Positions 16,114 to 25,904 of a DNA stretch of 64,000 nt are shown here, in pieces. The position numbers and the translations under genes were made by a program. The notes beneath the pieces are model-generated. The model ran no database searches. It saw only the letters and a program-made list of their open reading frames with translations, and was not told the DNA's origin. The stretch covers positions 1 to 64,000 of the forward strand of contig JAIUPH010000028.1 in NCBI GenBank assembly GCA_020161065.1, in the 5' to 3' direction. Each line of letters opens with the position of its first letter. Within the stretch, counting starts at the first letter, position 1. Source of the stretch: Pseudomonadota bacterium (GTDB taxonomy: Bacteria; Pseudomonadota; Gammaproteobacteria; Burkholderiales; Burkholderiaceae_C).

Positions 16114-17347
16114 ACCCGCCGACGACCGCGGCGACGACCGCGGCGACGACCGCGCCGCCGCCAGCCCGGCGATGGCCAGCCGCCAGGTGCTGCTGGCGCT
16201 GATCGTCGGCCAGCTCGGGCTGCACGCCACCATGGCCGGCCTGCGCCTGGCCACGCCGCTGCAGGCGCTGCGCCTGGGCGCCGGCGCCTGGACGCTGGGC
16301 CTGCTGATGGCCTTGTTCGCCGCCGCCCCGGTGCTGCTGGCCATGCACACCGGGCGCCTGGCCGACCGGCTGGGCTACCACCGGCCGGTGCAGGTGGCCG
16401 TCGGCCTGGCGCTGCTGGGCATGGGCTTCGCGCTGGCCTCGGTGTGGCTGCCGGATGTCTGGGCGCTGGGCTGCCTGTGCGTGGCCGCATCGCTCACCGG
16501 CACCGCGGCCAACATGGGCATGCTGACCATCCAGCGCACCGCCGGTCTCGCGGCGCGCAACGCCACCGAGCGCATGCGCATATTCAGCTGGCTGGGCGTG
16601 GCGCCGTCGTTTTCCAACGTCGTCGGACCGGTGGCCACCGGCTTGATGATCGACGCCAGCGGCTTCGGCGGCGCCTACGCGCTGCTGCTGCTGATGCCGC
16701 TGGCCACGCTGGCCACGGCGCGCGCGGTGCCGGTGCTGCCGCCGCCCGGCCAGTCCGCCGGCCACGACCGCCGCGCCTGGGACCTGCTGGCCGTGCCGGG
16801 CATGAAGCGGCTGCTGGCCATCAACTGGCTGTTCTCGATGTGCTGGGACGTGCACACCTTCGCGGTGCCCATCCTCGGCCACGACCGCGGCTTCAGCGCC
16901 AGCACCATCGGCTTCGTGCTGGGCGCCTTCACGCTGGCCGTCACCGGCGTGCGGCTGCTGGTGCCGCTGCTGGCGCACCGCATCGAGGAAAAGCGCGTGC
17001 TGGCCGCCGCGATGATCGGCACCGCCTTGGTCTTCACCGTCTACCCCCTGGCCGCCACGCCGTGGCTGATGGGCGCCTGCGCGGTGCTGCTGGGGCTGAC
17101 GCTGGGCGTGGCGCAGCCGCTGATCATGACCACGCTGCACCAGGTGACGCCCGAGGGCCGGCACGGCGAATCGCTGGCCTTCCGCTCGATGGCGATCAAC
17201 GCCTCCAGCACGCTGATGCCGCTGCTGTTCGGCGCGCTCGGCACCGCCATCGGCGCGGCGGCGCTGTTCTGGGGCGTGGCCGGCGCGGTGGGCGCGGGCT
17301 CGTGGCTGACGCGGCGGCTGGCCAGCGTCGAAGGCCGGCTGGAATAG
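16106..17347 (+). CDS. MFS transporter
   Basis: A 413-residue major facilitator with 12 hydrophobic segments. The loop 2-3 signature is visible as GRLADRLGYHRP. The start taken is GTG at 16106, overlapping rmuC. The ATG at 16172 (MASRQVLLAL) would remove an acidic 22-residue leader made of three copies of the 12-bp unit GACGACCGCGGC. That leader is unusual, so the downstream start is possible. Substrate unknown. Confidence 0.82.
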   Translation: MPEPADDRGDDRGDDRAAASPAMASRQVLLALIVGQLGLHATMAGLRLATPLQALRLGAGAWTLGLLMALFAAAPVLLAMHTGRLADRLGYHRPVQVAVGLALLGMGFALASVWLPDVWALGCLCVAASLTGTAANMGMLTIQRTAGLAARNATERMRIFSWLGVAPSFSNVVGPVATGLMIDASGFGGAYALLLLMPLATLATARAVPVLPPPGQSAGHDRRAWDLLAVPGMKRLLAINWLFSMCWDVHTFAVPILGHDRGFSASTIGFVLGAFTLAVTGVRLLVPLLAHRIEEKRVLAAAMIGTALVFTVYPLAATPWLMGACAVLLGLTLGVAQPLIMTTLHQVTPEGRHGESLAFRSMAINASSTLMPLLFGALGTAIGAAALFWGVAGAVGAGSWLTRRLASVEGRLE

Positions 17348-17359
17348 GGCGCTGCGGCC

Positions 17360-20300
17360 TCAATTGGCCACGGCGGCCGCGCCGCTGAGCAGTTCCCGAT
17401 TGACCGGGTTTCGACTCCGGAAGCTCTCTCGATAACTCTCCGGAACGTTCGGCAGCGCCCGCGCCAGCCATTCGACGCCGCTTTGCAGCGCCGCCGCGGC
17501 CGTTGCTTCGTCGCCGGCGAAGCGCGCCGACCGATGGACCAGCAGGCACAGGCTCGGATGGTCGATGTCCAGCGTGGGCGCATCGGCGCCGAAACCCCAG
17601 GCCAGCCGGGCGCAGCGGCCGGCCCCGGATCGGTTGCCGAGCTGCGCATGCGCTTGCGCCATGCGCGCCGCCGCGTGCCGGGCCGCAGGGGCGTCGTTGG
17701 AGCGCGTGGCCGCCTCATGCACGTCGGCCGCCAAGCGCAGCGCGTCTGCGGGCGGAAGGTGAGCCGACAGCAGCAGTTGCAGCGCGCGGCGGTCCATCGG
17801 CGTCAGCTGGTCGCCGAGACGGTCCGCGAGGGCTTGCAGCCGGTCCGCCACGGGCTTGCCCGCCAGGTGGTCGAGGCGGCACTCGATCATGGCCCGCGTG
17901 GCTTGGCGCCCTTCGTCGGCCTCCGGCGGCAGCGGCGTCATCACCTGCCGGGCGCGGGCCGGTTGCCCCAGGCGCGTGTAGACGGCCGCCAAGCGATGCT
18001 CGGTGATGGTCTGCCAGCTGGGTGGCCCCAGTTCGCGGAAGCAGTTCAGCGACCCCTCCAGCAGCTCCAGCGCCTCGCGGAAGCGCCCGTTGCCGTAGTA
18101 GCTGGCCGCCAGCTGAACCTGCACGGCCGCGCCGGTCACGCTCTTGGGCTCGCCCAGACGGCGCCACAGCTGGAGCGCGACTTCGCCTTGCTCGATGGAC
18201 GCCTTCGTTCGCCCCAGCGTGCCCAGGCACGTGGCCGTGTTGCTGGCTTGCTCCAGCGCCTCGCCGAGGTCGCCCACGGACTCGGCGACCGCGGCTGCCG
18301 TTCGGAAGGCGTCCAGCGCCTCTTCGTAGTGCCCCGCGAGGTGCAGCGCATAGCCCAGGCTGCCGGCGAAGTCGAGCCGTACCCGGGGGTCTTCGACCCG
18401 CGTGGCCGACGGCGCCTGGCGCCTCAGCAGCGCCAGGCCGTCGGGCATGCGCCCGGTCATGGCCAGCGCCAACCCATGCCAGCCGGCGGCGGCGACCTCG
18501 CGCGGGGCGTCCTGCAGGCGCTTGGCGATGGCCAGCGCCTCTTGTGACGGCTCGATGGCGCCGGCGCCGGCGCCGGTGTTGAGCATGGCCCGCGATCGGG
18601 CCAGCAGCACGGTCAGGCGCCCCTTGTCGTCGGGCACCTGCCGCTCCATGCCGTCCAGGCGTTCGGCCAGGGCCTGGCCGCTCTCGGCGATGTGGGCGGC
18701 CGGCACCGCGCATTCCATGGCAACCCAGGCGCGCGCCAGATCGCCTGCTTCGGTGAAGCATTTCGCCGCGTGGTCCCAATAACGAAGCTGCTCGGCGGTT
18801 CGTCGGGTGGCGCCGGCCGCCCGCGCGGCCTGCTCGAACTGCTGTCCGGCCTTCGCCCATTGGCCGGCTGCGAGGTGGTGCGACGCCAGGACCTCGGGCC
18901 TCGCCGGCAGCGCGGCCAGGTGGTCAGCGATGCGCGCGTGCAAGGACACGGCAACCGCCTCGGGGGTGTCCTGCGTCACCGCCTCGCGGACCACGTCGAG
19001 CAGGTGGCCGTTCTCGTCGAGCAACTGGCCGTCCTTCAGCCCCTGCGCGACGCGGGCCCGTGCGGCCGCCGACAGGTTCAGCACCTCGGCCGCCATCGGC
19101 AGCGAGAACGAGGGCCCGGACAGTGCCGCGACCCGGACGGCGCGCTGCAACGCTGCCGGCAGCCTGGCGATGCGCTGCCGCAGCAGCGCGCCAAGTTGGC
19201 CCGCTGGCAGACCCGTCCGATCGGCCGCGCTGCGCCACGTCCAGCTATCGGGGTTGGCGCGCAGCAGTTCGAGCAGCACCATTGGATGACCCGTGGTCAG
19301 CCGCAGCAGATTCTTGGCGGCCTCGGCGTGCGTTTCTGGTGGCAGCGCGGGCAGCGCCAGAGTCGAGACCAGTTCTTCGACCGCCGCGCGGTCCAGCGGC
19401 CCCAGCGTTTCGCGGTGCACGCTGCTCGCCGGCTGCCGGGCCATCCACTCGGCGAGCGCGGCTGGAAACTCCTCGCTGCGAACGCACAGCACGGCCGCGG
19501 GCCGTGTCTCCCGGCCGCCCGAAAGCCAGGCCAGCAGCAGCTCCAGCGACGCGGCATCGGCCCACTGCACATCGTCGAGCACCAGCAGCGCGTACGGCTG
19601 GCGCGACCAGGCGGCCATGGCGGCGATGAAGGACTGCCGCAACCGCATGGGCTCGGCCGGCGTGCTCGGCGCCGAACCCCAATCGGGCATGAACCGCGCC
19701 AGTTCGGCTTTGGCCCAAGGCGCAATGGCCTCGACGTCGTGGCCAAGGCCGAAGAGCACGCGGCGCGCGACGGCGAAGGGCGTGGCGCGCTCCGCGTCGT
19801 GCGCCTTGACCATCAAGGATGGCGACTTGCCTTGCGCGAAGTCCGTCGCGAGCCGCGTCTTGCCGATGCCCGCTTCGCCTTGCAACACCAAGCTCAACCG
19901 GCCGTCGCGGGCTTCGTCCAGCAAGCCCCAGATGCGTTCCCGGCCCACCAGCCGCGGCGGCTTGAGCAAGGCCGCCGCGGCGCCTGAGTGCGCGGCCAGC
20001 CGCCCCGGCAGTTCGCCAGCGGTGATGACCTGGGCCAGCTCGACGGTTTCCGGGGCGGGGTCGACGTCGAGCAGGGCCCGCAGCTTGGTCCGGCAGCGCT
20101 CGTAAGCCGCCAGCGCGTGGCTGCGATCACCGCGCAGGTAGTGCAGCGTCATGCACAGGCGGTGCGCCCCTTCGCTGGTGGGCTGGCACAGGGCCAGTCG
20201 CTCGGCCATGGCGGCGGCCGGGTCCAATTGCCCCGCCTGCTGCAGCCGCAGGGCCTCGTGCTCCAGCCTGCGCGCGCGTTCCACCGCCCACTGTTCGCGC

Positions 20301-20683
20301 AACGCGGCCACCAGCTCGCCCAAGGCATCGCCGGCGGGGTAGTGCAGGTTGCCGAGCAGTTCGAAATCGCGGGGGGCCTGCAGCAGTTCCTCGGCGGCCA
20401 GGTCATGCTGCAGCTCGGGCTCCAGCCACAGCCAGTCCTTGTCGCCCGTCAGCACGCCCGGCGTGGTCTTGCGCAAGCGGTACACCCGCTGCCGCAGGCT
20501 GGCATGCGCCTGCTTCGGCGGATCGTCGGGCCACACCAGTTCGGCGAGCAGGCCGCGCTGCATGCGGCCGCGCAGCGCCAGCAGCGCCAGCAGCGCGGCG
20601 TCGTGGCGCTCCAGCCGCTCGGGATCCTCGTTCCCATGCCGTTCGATGAGGGGCTCCCCCAGGAGCCGTAGCCGCATTGCCAT
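17360..20683 (-). CDS. large SARP-like regulator: winged helix, BTAD, AAA ATPase and TPR domains
   Basis: A protein of about 1107 residues with the architecture of AfsR/SARP-type regulators. The N-terminal winged-helix DNA-binding region (about 1-85, LLALLALRGRMQRGLLAELVWP) is followed by the bacterial transcriptional activation domain (about 115-230). A STAND/AAA ATPase comes next, with Walker A GEAGIGKTR near residue 280 and Walker B LLVLDDVQWAD near residue 370. About 400 residues of TPR-like helical repeats form the C-terminus. These are signal-integrating activators. The target genes are unknown. It is convergent with the MFS gene (12 nt gap). The start chosen is ATG at 20683; ATG at 20677 (MRLRLLGEP) is equally good. 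Confidence 0.85.
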   Translation of the reverse strand: MAMRLRLLGEPLIERHGNEDPERLERHDAALLALLALRGRMQRGLLAELVWPDDPPKQAHASLRQRVYRLRKTTPGVLTGDKDWLWLEPELQHDLAAEELLQAPRDFELLGNLHYPAGDALGELVAALREQWAVERARRLEHEALRLQQAGQLDPAAAMAERLALCQPTSEGAHRLCMTLHYLRGDRSHALAAYERCRTKLRALLDVDPAPETVELAQVITAGELPGRLAAHSGAAAALLKPPRLVGRERIWGLLDEARDGRLSLVLQGEAGIGKTRLATDFAQGKSPSLMVKAHDAERATPFAVARRVLFGLGHDVEAIAPWAKAELARFMPDWGSAPSTPAEPMRLRQSFIAAMAAWSRQPYALLVLDDVQWADAASLELLLAWLSGGRETRPAAVLCVRSEEFPAALAEWMARQPASSVHRETLGPLDRAAVEELVSTLALPALPPETHAEAAKNLLRLTTGHPMVLLELLRANPDSWTWRSAADRTGLPAGQLGALLRQRIARLPAALQRAVRVAALSGPSFSLPMAAEVLNLSAAARARVAQGLKDGQLLDENGHLLDVVREAVTQDTPEAVAVSLHARIADHLAALPARPEVLASHHLAAGQWAKAGQQFEQAARAAGATRRTAEQLRYWDHAAKCFTEAGDLARAWVAMECAVPAAHIAESGQALAERLDGMERQVPDDKGRLTVLLARSRAMLNTGAGAGAIEPSQEALAIAKRLQDAPREVAAAGWHGLALAMTGRMPDGLALLRRQAPSATRVEDPRVRLDFAGSLGYALHLAGHYEEALDAFRTAAAVAESVGDLGEALEQASNTATCLGTLGRTKASIEQGEVALQLWRRLGEPKSVTGAAVQVQLAASYYGNGRFREALELLEGSLNCFRELGPPSWQTITEHRLAAVYTRLGQPARARQVMTPLPPEADEGRQATRAMIECRLDHLAGKPVADRLQALADRLGDQLTPMDRRALQLLLSAHLPPADALRLAADVHEAATRSNDAPAARHAAARMAQAHAQLGNRSGAGRCARLAWGFGADAPTLDIDHPSLCLLVHRSARFAGDEATAAAALQSGVEWLARALPNVPESYRESFRSRNPVNRELLSGAAAVAN

Positions 20684-20804
20684 GTCGCCCGCCTTGTACC
20701 TGGGCGCAGGGTAACGCAGCACTAACGTCCGAGATCGACTGGTCTGCCGATTGCGGCACGGCCTTGGGCCGACGCGGCGGCCGCTCAGCGGCGAGGGCCG
20801 AGGA

Positions 20805-21476
20805 TCAGAAGCGGATGCCCGAGGCCGGCGCTTCGGCGGTGGGGGCGTTGGCGGGCTGCGTGGGCGGCGCGGCCGGCGCTGCCGCCGGCGTTGGCGCCGG
20901 TGACGGCGCCGGTGATGGCGCGACCGCCTCGCGCGCCACCAGCGGCGTGGCCGGCGGCGGCTGCCAGCCGCGCGGCAGGCGCGATTCGCGCGGGTAGCCG
21001 GCGGCGTCCAGCGTGCTGGCCCAGTCGCCGGCGTTGAAGCCGCGCAGCGCCTGGCTGCCCACGGTCAGCGCAGGGATCGTGCGGCCGCCGGACAGGCGTT
21101 CGAGCGCGGCGCCGTCTTCCTCGCTGGTGACGCGGCGCTCGCTGTACGGCACGCCGCGCTGCTGCAGCATGAGGCGCGCGTTGTCGCAGGGCACGCAATT
21201 GGCGCCGGCGTACAGCGTGACCGGGTAGCGCGCCGCCACCTGGCGCAGCGCGAAAGGCAGGCTGGCGTCGCCGCCGCCGGCAGCCGCGGCCGACGCGGCC
21301 GGCGCCGACGCCGGTGCGCCGCCGCGGCCCAGGCTGCTCACCTGGCCGGGCGTGGCCACCGGCGGCCGGTCGGTGTAGGTGATGCGGCCGTCGGGCCCGA
21401 CCACCTTGTATTGCGCCGCTGCCGCGCCGGCGATGCCGACGCCGGCCAGCACGATCAACCACGGCCTGGTCTTCAT
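20805..21476 (-). CDS. secreted DUF4124-glutaredoxin-like protein
   Basis: A 223-residue exported protein. The signal peptide is residues 1-21 (cleavage near GAAAAQ). A short DUF4124 segment follows (YKVVGPDGRITYTDRPP, about 22-40). After an Ala/Pro linker comes a glutaredoxin-like domain (about 75-155) with the redox pair NCVPCDNA and the cis-Pro segment TIPALTV. The C-terminal tail is Ala/Pro-rich, about 60 residues. It probably acts as a periplasmic thiol-disulfide protein. No partner is adjacent; FolD follows on the same strand after 136 nt of tail-to-head spacing on the other side. Confidence 0.82.
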   Translation of the reverse strand: MKTRPWLIVLAGVGIAGAAAAQYKVVGPDGRITYTDRPPVATPGQVSSLGRGGAPASAPAASAAAAGGGDASLPFALRQVAARYPVTLYAGANCVPCDNARLMLQQRGVPYSERRVTSEEDGAALERLSGGRTIPALTVGSQALRGFNAGDWASTLDAAGYPRESRLPRGWQPPPATPLVAREAVAPSPAPSPAPTPAAAPAAPPTQPANAPTAEAPASGIRF

Positions 21477-21507
21477 GGTGTGTGCCCCCTGCGAAGAACT
21501 GGCGCGA

Positions 21508-22371
21508 TTATGTTGTCGTCGCCGCGGCGCCGGCTTGCGCGGCCTGCAGGGTGTTGACCAGCAGCATCGCGCGCGTCATCGGGCCCACGCCGCCGGGCAC
21601 CGGGGTGATCCAGCCGGCGACCTCTTTCACCGCGGCGAAGTCGACGTCGCCGCACAGCTTGCCGGCTTCGTTGCGGTTCATGCCGACGTCGATCACCGCG
21701 GCGCCGGGCTTGACCATGTCGGCGGTGATCATGTTGCGCCGGCCGACCGCGGCCACCAGGATATCGGCCTGCCGCGTCATCGCGCCGAGGTCGGGCGTGG
21801 CGCTGTGGCAGATGGTGACGGTGGCGTTCGCCTGCAGCAGCAGCATGGCCATCGGCTTGCCGACGATATTGCTGCGGCCCACCACCACCGCGTGCTTGCC
21901 GCGCGGGTCGACGCCGGCGGCCTGCAGCAGGCGCATGCAGCCGTGCGGCGTGCAGGGCTTGAAGCCGGGCAGCCCGGCCATCAGCGCGCCGACGTTGGCG
22001 ACGTGGAAGCAGTCCACGTCCTTGGCCGGCGACAGCGTGGCGATGACCTGGTTGGCGTCGATGTGCGGCGGCAGCGGCAGTTGCACCAGGATGCCGTGCA
22101 CCGCGGGGTCGGCATTGAGGGCGCGGATGCGCGCCAGCAGCGCCGGCTGCGGCGTGTCGGCCGGCAGCCGGTCGAGGACGGAGCGCATGCCCACGCTTTC
22201 GCAGTCGGCGACCTTGTGCTTGACATAGACCTGCGAGGCGGGGTCGTCGCCGACCAGGATCACCGCAAGCCCGGGCTGCACGCCGCTGTTCTTGAGCGTT
22301 AGCACGCGCGCCGCCACCTCGCTGCGGATCTGCGCCGCCAGCGCGTTGCCGTCCATCAGTTGCGCCGTCAT
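21508..22371 (-). CDS. folD: bifunctional methylenetetrahydrofolate dehydrogenase/cyclohydrolase
   Basis: A 287-residue cytosolic enzyme interconverting 5,10-methylene-THF, methenyl-THF and 10-formyl-THF. Signature segments are [13 protein letters not shown] (with the catalytic Lys), [22 protein letters not shown] (NADP binding) and [15 protein letters not shown]. The start is ATG at 22371. It links to the one-carbon output of the glycine cleavage system encoded 24 kb away, although it is not physically linked to it. Confidence 0.96.
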   Translation of the reverse strand: MTAQLMDGNALAAQIRSEVAARVLTLKNSGVQPGLAVILVGDDPASQVYVKHKVADCESVGMRSVLDRLPADTPQPALLARIRALNADPAVHGILVQLPLPPHIDANQVIATLSPAKDVDCFHVANVGALMAGLPGFKPCTPHGCMRLLQAAGVDPRGKHAVVVGRSNIVGKPMAMLLLQANATVTICHSATPDLGAMTRQADILVAAVGRRNMITADMVKPGAAVIDVGMNRNEAGKLCGDVDFAAVKEVAGWITPVPGGVGPMTRAMLLVNTLQAAQAGAAATTT

Positions 22372-22409
22372 GAAGGATCTCCGAGCGGTGCGAGGGGTTG
22401 CCAAGCAGC

Positions 22410-22491
22410 CGCCGCGGAACCGGCTCCGCCGGGCCGCCAGCGGCGCCCCCTCGGGGGAAGGCGACCCGGGAGGTCGCTTCGAAGGGGGGCC
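22410..22491. repeat. REP-like intergenic hairpin element
   Basis: The folD-response regulator spacer holds a chain of inverted repeats. They are CCCCC-TC-GGGGG (22446-22457) and GCGACC-CGGGA-GGTCGC (22461-22477), preceded by GGAACCGGCTCCGCCGGGCC-like palindromic sequence. Elements of this kind are common between genes in Burkholderiales genomes. It may also act as a transcription stop for the two-component pair's transcript. Confidence 0.6.
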
Positions 22492-22493
22492 GT

Positions 22494-23117
22494 TTACGCC
22501 TTGGTCGGCGCGCCGAGCGCGATCTTCAGCAGGTCGGCCACCGTGTTGGCGTTGAGCTTTTCCATGATGTTGGCGCGGTGCGCCTCCACCGTCTTGATGC
22601 TGATGCCCAGGTCGTCGGCGATCTGCTTGTTCAGCCGGCCGGCGACGATGCGCTCCAGCACCTGGGCCTCGCGCGTGGTCAGGCGGCTCAGCAGCGCGTC
22701 GCGGCTGGCCTGCTCCTGGTGCTGGCTGAAGGCGTTGCGCGCCTGGTCCAGCATGCGCTCGACCAGGCCGAGCAGTTCTTCTTCCTTGAAGGGCTTCTCG
22801 ATGAAGTCCATCGCGCCCTTCTTCATCGTCGACACCGCCATCGGCACGTCGCCGTGGCCGGTGATGAAGACGATGGGCAGCGGGCTGCGGCGTTCGAGCA
22901 GCCGGTCCTGCAGTTCGAGGCCGCTCATGCCGTCCATACGGATGTCGGCGATCAGGCAGGCCACCTCGCGCGGGTCGAAGCGCGACAGGAACGATTCCGA
23001 CGAGTCGAAGCACTTGACGCGGTAGTCCTTGCCTTCGAGCAACCACTGCAGGGAATCGCGCACGGCCTCGTCGTCGTCGACGACGTACACCGTGCCTTTC
23101 TTCGGGATCAGGCTCAT
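22494..23117 (-). CDS. FixJ/NarL-type response regulator
   Basis: A 207-residue two-component response regulator. The receiver domain (about 8-120) has VVDDDEAV, the phospho-acceptor Asp in LIADIRM, FITGHGD and the Lys in IEKPF. A LuxR-type helix-turn-helix follows (about 143-203), with [15 protein letters not shown] and [26 protein letters not shown]. The start ATG overlaps the kinase stop as ATGA, so the two are co-translated. Its location before the pyruvate dehydrogenase operon suggests that operon as a possible target (inference). Confidence 0.93.
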   Translation of the reverse strand: MSLIPKKGTVYVVDDDEAVRDSLQWLLEGKDYRVKCFDSSESFLSRFDPREVACLIADIRMDGMSGLELQDRLLERRSPLPIVFITGHGDVPMAVSTMKKGAMDFIEKPFKEEELLGLVERMLDQARNAFSQHQEQASRDALLSRLTTREAQVLERIVAGRLNKQIADDLGISIKTVEAHRANIMEKLNANTVADLLKIALGAPTKA

Positions 23118-25732
23118 TCGGAGGTGGTGACGGCTGGGTTCGGGGCGGTGTCGGCGCGGGGACCGGCGCCTTCGGCGAATTGCAGACGCGGCGGCAGTTC
23201 GACCGGCAGCGTGAAGGAAAAACGGCATCCCACGATGGAATCGCCATTGTAGAGGTTCTGCGCCTTCATCCGGCCGCGGTGCGACTCGACGATCGAGCGG
23301 CACAGCGACAGCCCGATGCCCAGGCCTTCGGCCTTGGTGGAGAAGAAGGCCTCGTACAGCCGCGCGATCACCTCGTCCTTCAGCCCCGGCCCCATGTCGG
23401 TGACGGCGAACTCGATGACGCCGCCTTCGTCGACGGTGTGGCGCGGCACGACGCGCAGCTCGATGTGGCGGCGCGCCGAGGCGAGGCCCGCGTTGTCGAT
23501 CGCCTCGGCCGCGTTCTTCAGCAGGTTGAGCACCACCTGCTCGATCAGGATGGGGTCGACCATCAGCTCGGGCAGGTGCTGCGCCACGTAGGTGTGGATG
23601 GCCACGTTGCGGCGCCGCAGCTCGATGCCGGCCAAGTCGACCGCGTCCTCGATGATCTGCCGCGCCTGCGCCCGCTGGCGCTGCGGCTCGCTGCGCTTCA
23701 CGAAGGCGCGGATGCGCTTGATGATCTGCGCCGCGCGCTCGGCCTGGCGCGCCGTCTTCTGCAGCGCGGCGACGAGGTCTTCGCGCTCGATGGTGCCCGA
23801 GATCACGCGCGAGACCATGCCGTTGCAGTAGTTGGTGATGGCCGTCAGCGGCTGGTTCAGCTCGTGCGCCACCGAGCTGGCCATCTCGCCCATGGTCACC
23901 AGGCGGCTGGTGACCTGCGCCTTCTCGGCCTGCAGCGAGGCCTGTTCCTCGGCGCGGCGGCGCGCGGTGATGTCGGTGGCGATCAGCATCTGCGCCAGGC
24001 GGCCGTCGGTCCACTGCAGGTAGCGGGCGCGGACGTCGAACCACTTCTGCATGCTGTCGACGAACACCTCGCGCGGGCTGGCGCCCATCTCGGTGAGCTC
24101 CTGCGCCGGCAGGCCCGAGAGGTGGTCGACCGATTCCTCGCCCTCGTCCTCGAAGTCGACGCTGGTGCCGCCGGCCATCAGCGTGTGGCCGCGCGCGTCG
24201 GCGCCGAACCACAGCCGGTACGAGCGGTTGACGAACAGCAGCTCGCCTTGCTGCACCGAGAGCACCGAGACCGAAGCGTCCAGCCCCTCCAGCACGGTGG
24301 TGAAGCGCTCGTGGCTGGCCGAGAGCTGGTCGCGGATGCGCTTGGCCTCGGTGATGTTGGTCATGCTGGCCATCCAGCCGGTCTGCTGGCCGCGCGGGTC
24401 GATCAGCGGGCTGACGTACATGCGCGCATCGAAGCGCGAGCCGTCCTTGCGCATCACCTTCATCTCGATGCCGCCGGTCGGGCTGCGGCCCTGCAGTTCC
24501 TGCTGCAGCAGCCGGTTGTTCTCGTCCACGCGCTCGGGCGGCCAGTAAGGGAAGGGCGGCTGGCGGCCGATCAGCTCGCTGTCGGCAAAGCCCGTCATCT
24601 GGCAGAACGCGGCGTTGACGTAGCTGATGCGGCCTTCGAGGTCCATCGCGCGCATGCCGGTGGGCATGGAGTTCTCCATCGCGCGGCGGAAGTTGGTCTC
24701 CTGCACCAGCGCGGCCTGGATCTGCGCGCGGCGGCGCACGTGGCGCCAGGTGCCCAGCAGCATCCACACCGTCAGCACCGACAGCGCCACCACCATCCAG
24801 AACAGCGTGTTGCTGATCAGGCCGATGGAGGTGCGGTAGCCCTGGCCGCGCAGGCTGAGGCCCAGCGCCGGCGGGCCCAATGGCGCGTCGATGACGATCG
24901 GCGCCAGCCGCGCGCCGGCGCCCACCGCGCCGGCGGTGCTGGCCAGCGTCTGCTGCTGCTCGCCCAGCACGGCCATCGTGTGCCGGCGCACCACCTCGGC
25001 GGGCACCAGGTTGCGCAGCAGCGTCTCGACCGAATACTCGACCATCAGCGCGCCGGCGAAGGCATTGCGCTCGATCAGCGGCAGGTAGAGCTGGAACACC
25101 GCCAGGCCCGAGGCCGAGGTGAGGTAGCGCGAATACGCCGGCTGGCGCGTCTCCCAGGCGGCGCGGAAGGCGGCCTCGGGCTCGCTGTCGCGCCCGGCCA
25201 CCGGCAGCGAGGGGTCGGGCGTCGCCGGGCCGCCCATCGATTCCGGCAGGTACAGCAGCGGGTAGTGCGTGGCCTTGACGTTGCGCCGCGCGCCCAGCCA
25301 GTTGAGGTGCGTGACCTCGGGGCGCTCGCGCGAGAAGTCGGCCGACATCGCCGCGAAGGCGGCCTGGTCGACCTCGCGCGAGACCAGCTCGCGCGCCATG
25401 CGGATCAACTGCTCCTGGTTCTGCAGCAGCCGCAGGTTGAACTGCTGCTGGGTGATCTCGATGTCGCGCTTGACCGACTCGGACTCCCGCTCGATTTCCT
25501 CATTGCGCAAGTACCAGAAGGCCGAAATGATCGCCGCCAGGAACAGCAGCACCGAGAACAGCGGCGCCAGCGTGGCCAGCCGGTCCTGCCGCGCCGGCGA
25601 CTGGCGGCGCCACCACAGCCCGAACAGCCGGCGGGCGTCGGGCAGACCGGTGGGCGCGAGGTCGGGCGCGGGGTCGGACGCGGGGTCGGACGCCGTTTTG
25701 GGCGTGGCCGCGGGGCCGGTGTCGGAAGGCAT
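23114..25732 (-). CDS. membrane PAS-domain sensor histidine kinase
   Basis: An 872-residue hybrid-free sensor kinase. An Asp/Pro/Ala-rich N-terminus is encoded by a tandem GGTCGGACGCGG-like repeat. TM1 is at about 55-75 and an extracytoplasmic sensor region at about 80-305. TM2 lies near 310-330 ([17 protein letters not shown]). Two PAS domains follow (about 345-465 and 475-595). HisKA has the phospho-acceptor in [11 protein letters not shown], and HATPase_c has [16 protein letters not shown] and GLGIGLSLC. It is cognate to the overlapping response regulator. The signal is unknown; the diverging aceE operon begins 172 nt away. Confidence 0.92.
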   Translation of the reverse strand: MPSDTGPAATPKTASDPASDPAPDLAPTGLPDARRLFGLWWRRQSPARQDRLATLAPLFSVLLFLAAIISAFWYLRNEEIERESESVKRDIEITQQQFNLRLLQNQEQLIRMARELVSREVDQAAFAAMSADFSRERPEVTHLNWLGARRNVKATHYPLLYLPESMGGPATPDPSLPVAGRDSEPEAAFRAAWETRQPAYSRYLTSASGLAVFQLYLPLIERNAFAGALMVEYSVETLLRNLVPAEVVRRHTMAVLGEQQQTLASTAGAVGAGARLAPIVIDAPLGPPALGLSLRGQGYRTSIGLISNTLFWMVVALSVLTVWMLLGTWRHVRRRAQIQAALVQETNFRRAMENSMPTGMRAMDLEGRISYVNAAFCQMTGFADSELIGRQPPFPYWPPERVDENNRLLQQELQGRSPTGGIEMKVMRKDGSRFDARMYVSPLIDPRGQQTGWMASMTNITEAKRIRDQLSASHERFTTVLEGLDASVSVLSVQQGELLFVNRSYRLWFGADARGHTLMAGGTSVDFEDEGEESVDHLSGLPAQELTEMGASPREVFVDSMQKWFDVRARYLQWTDGRLAQMLIATDITARRRAEEQASLQAEKAQVTSRLVTMGEMASSVAHELNQPLTAITNYCNGMVSRVISGTIEREDLVAALQKTARQAERAAQIIKRIRAFVKRSEPQRQRAQARQIIEDAVDLAGIELRRRNVAIHTYVAQHLPELMVDPILIEQVVLNLLKNAAEAIDNAGLASARRHIELRVVPRHTVDEGGVIEFAVTDMGPGLKDEVIARLYEAFFSTKAEGLGIGLSLCRSIVESHRGRMKAQNLYNGDSIVGCRFSFTLPVELPPRLQFAEGAGPRADTAPNPAVTTSE

Positions 25733-25810
25733 CGGCGGATTATCCCGGCGCGCCTTCGTCCGGCGGAGGGCCGGAGGTGAAAACGCTTGCAGAAAGCGTC
25801 GGCCATAATT

Positions 25811-25862
25811 TCATATTAAGAAATCAAGTGGCACTATTTGAAAAGTCGCCGACTTGTGCCAC
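25811..25862. promoter_or_regulatory. nested inverted repeats upstream of aceE
   Basis: The AT-rich divergent promoter region between the kinase and aceE contains GTGGCAC (25828-25834) facing GTGCCAC (25856-25862). A perfect AAGTC-GCC-GACTT (25843-25855) sits inside it. ATTTC...GAAAT lies just to the left. It is a good candidate operator for the adjacent response regulator or a PdhR-type repressor; neither is proven. Confidence 0.55.
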
Positions 25863-25904
25863 ACTGCGCGCCAATCAAATTTCAACCCTCGACAGGAGAC
25901 AAGC

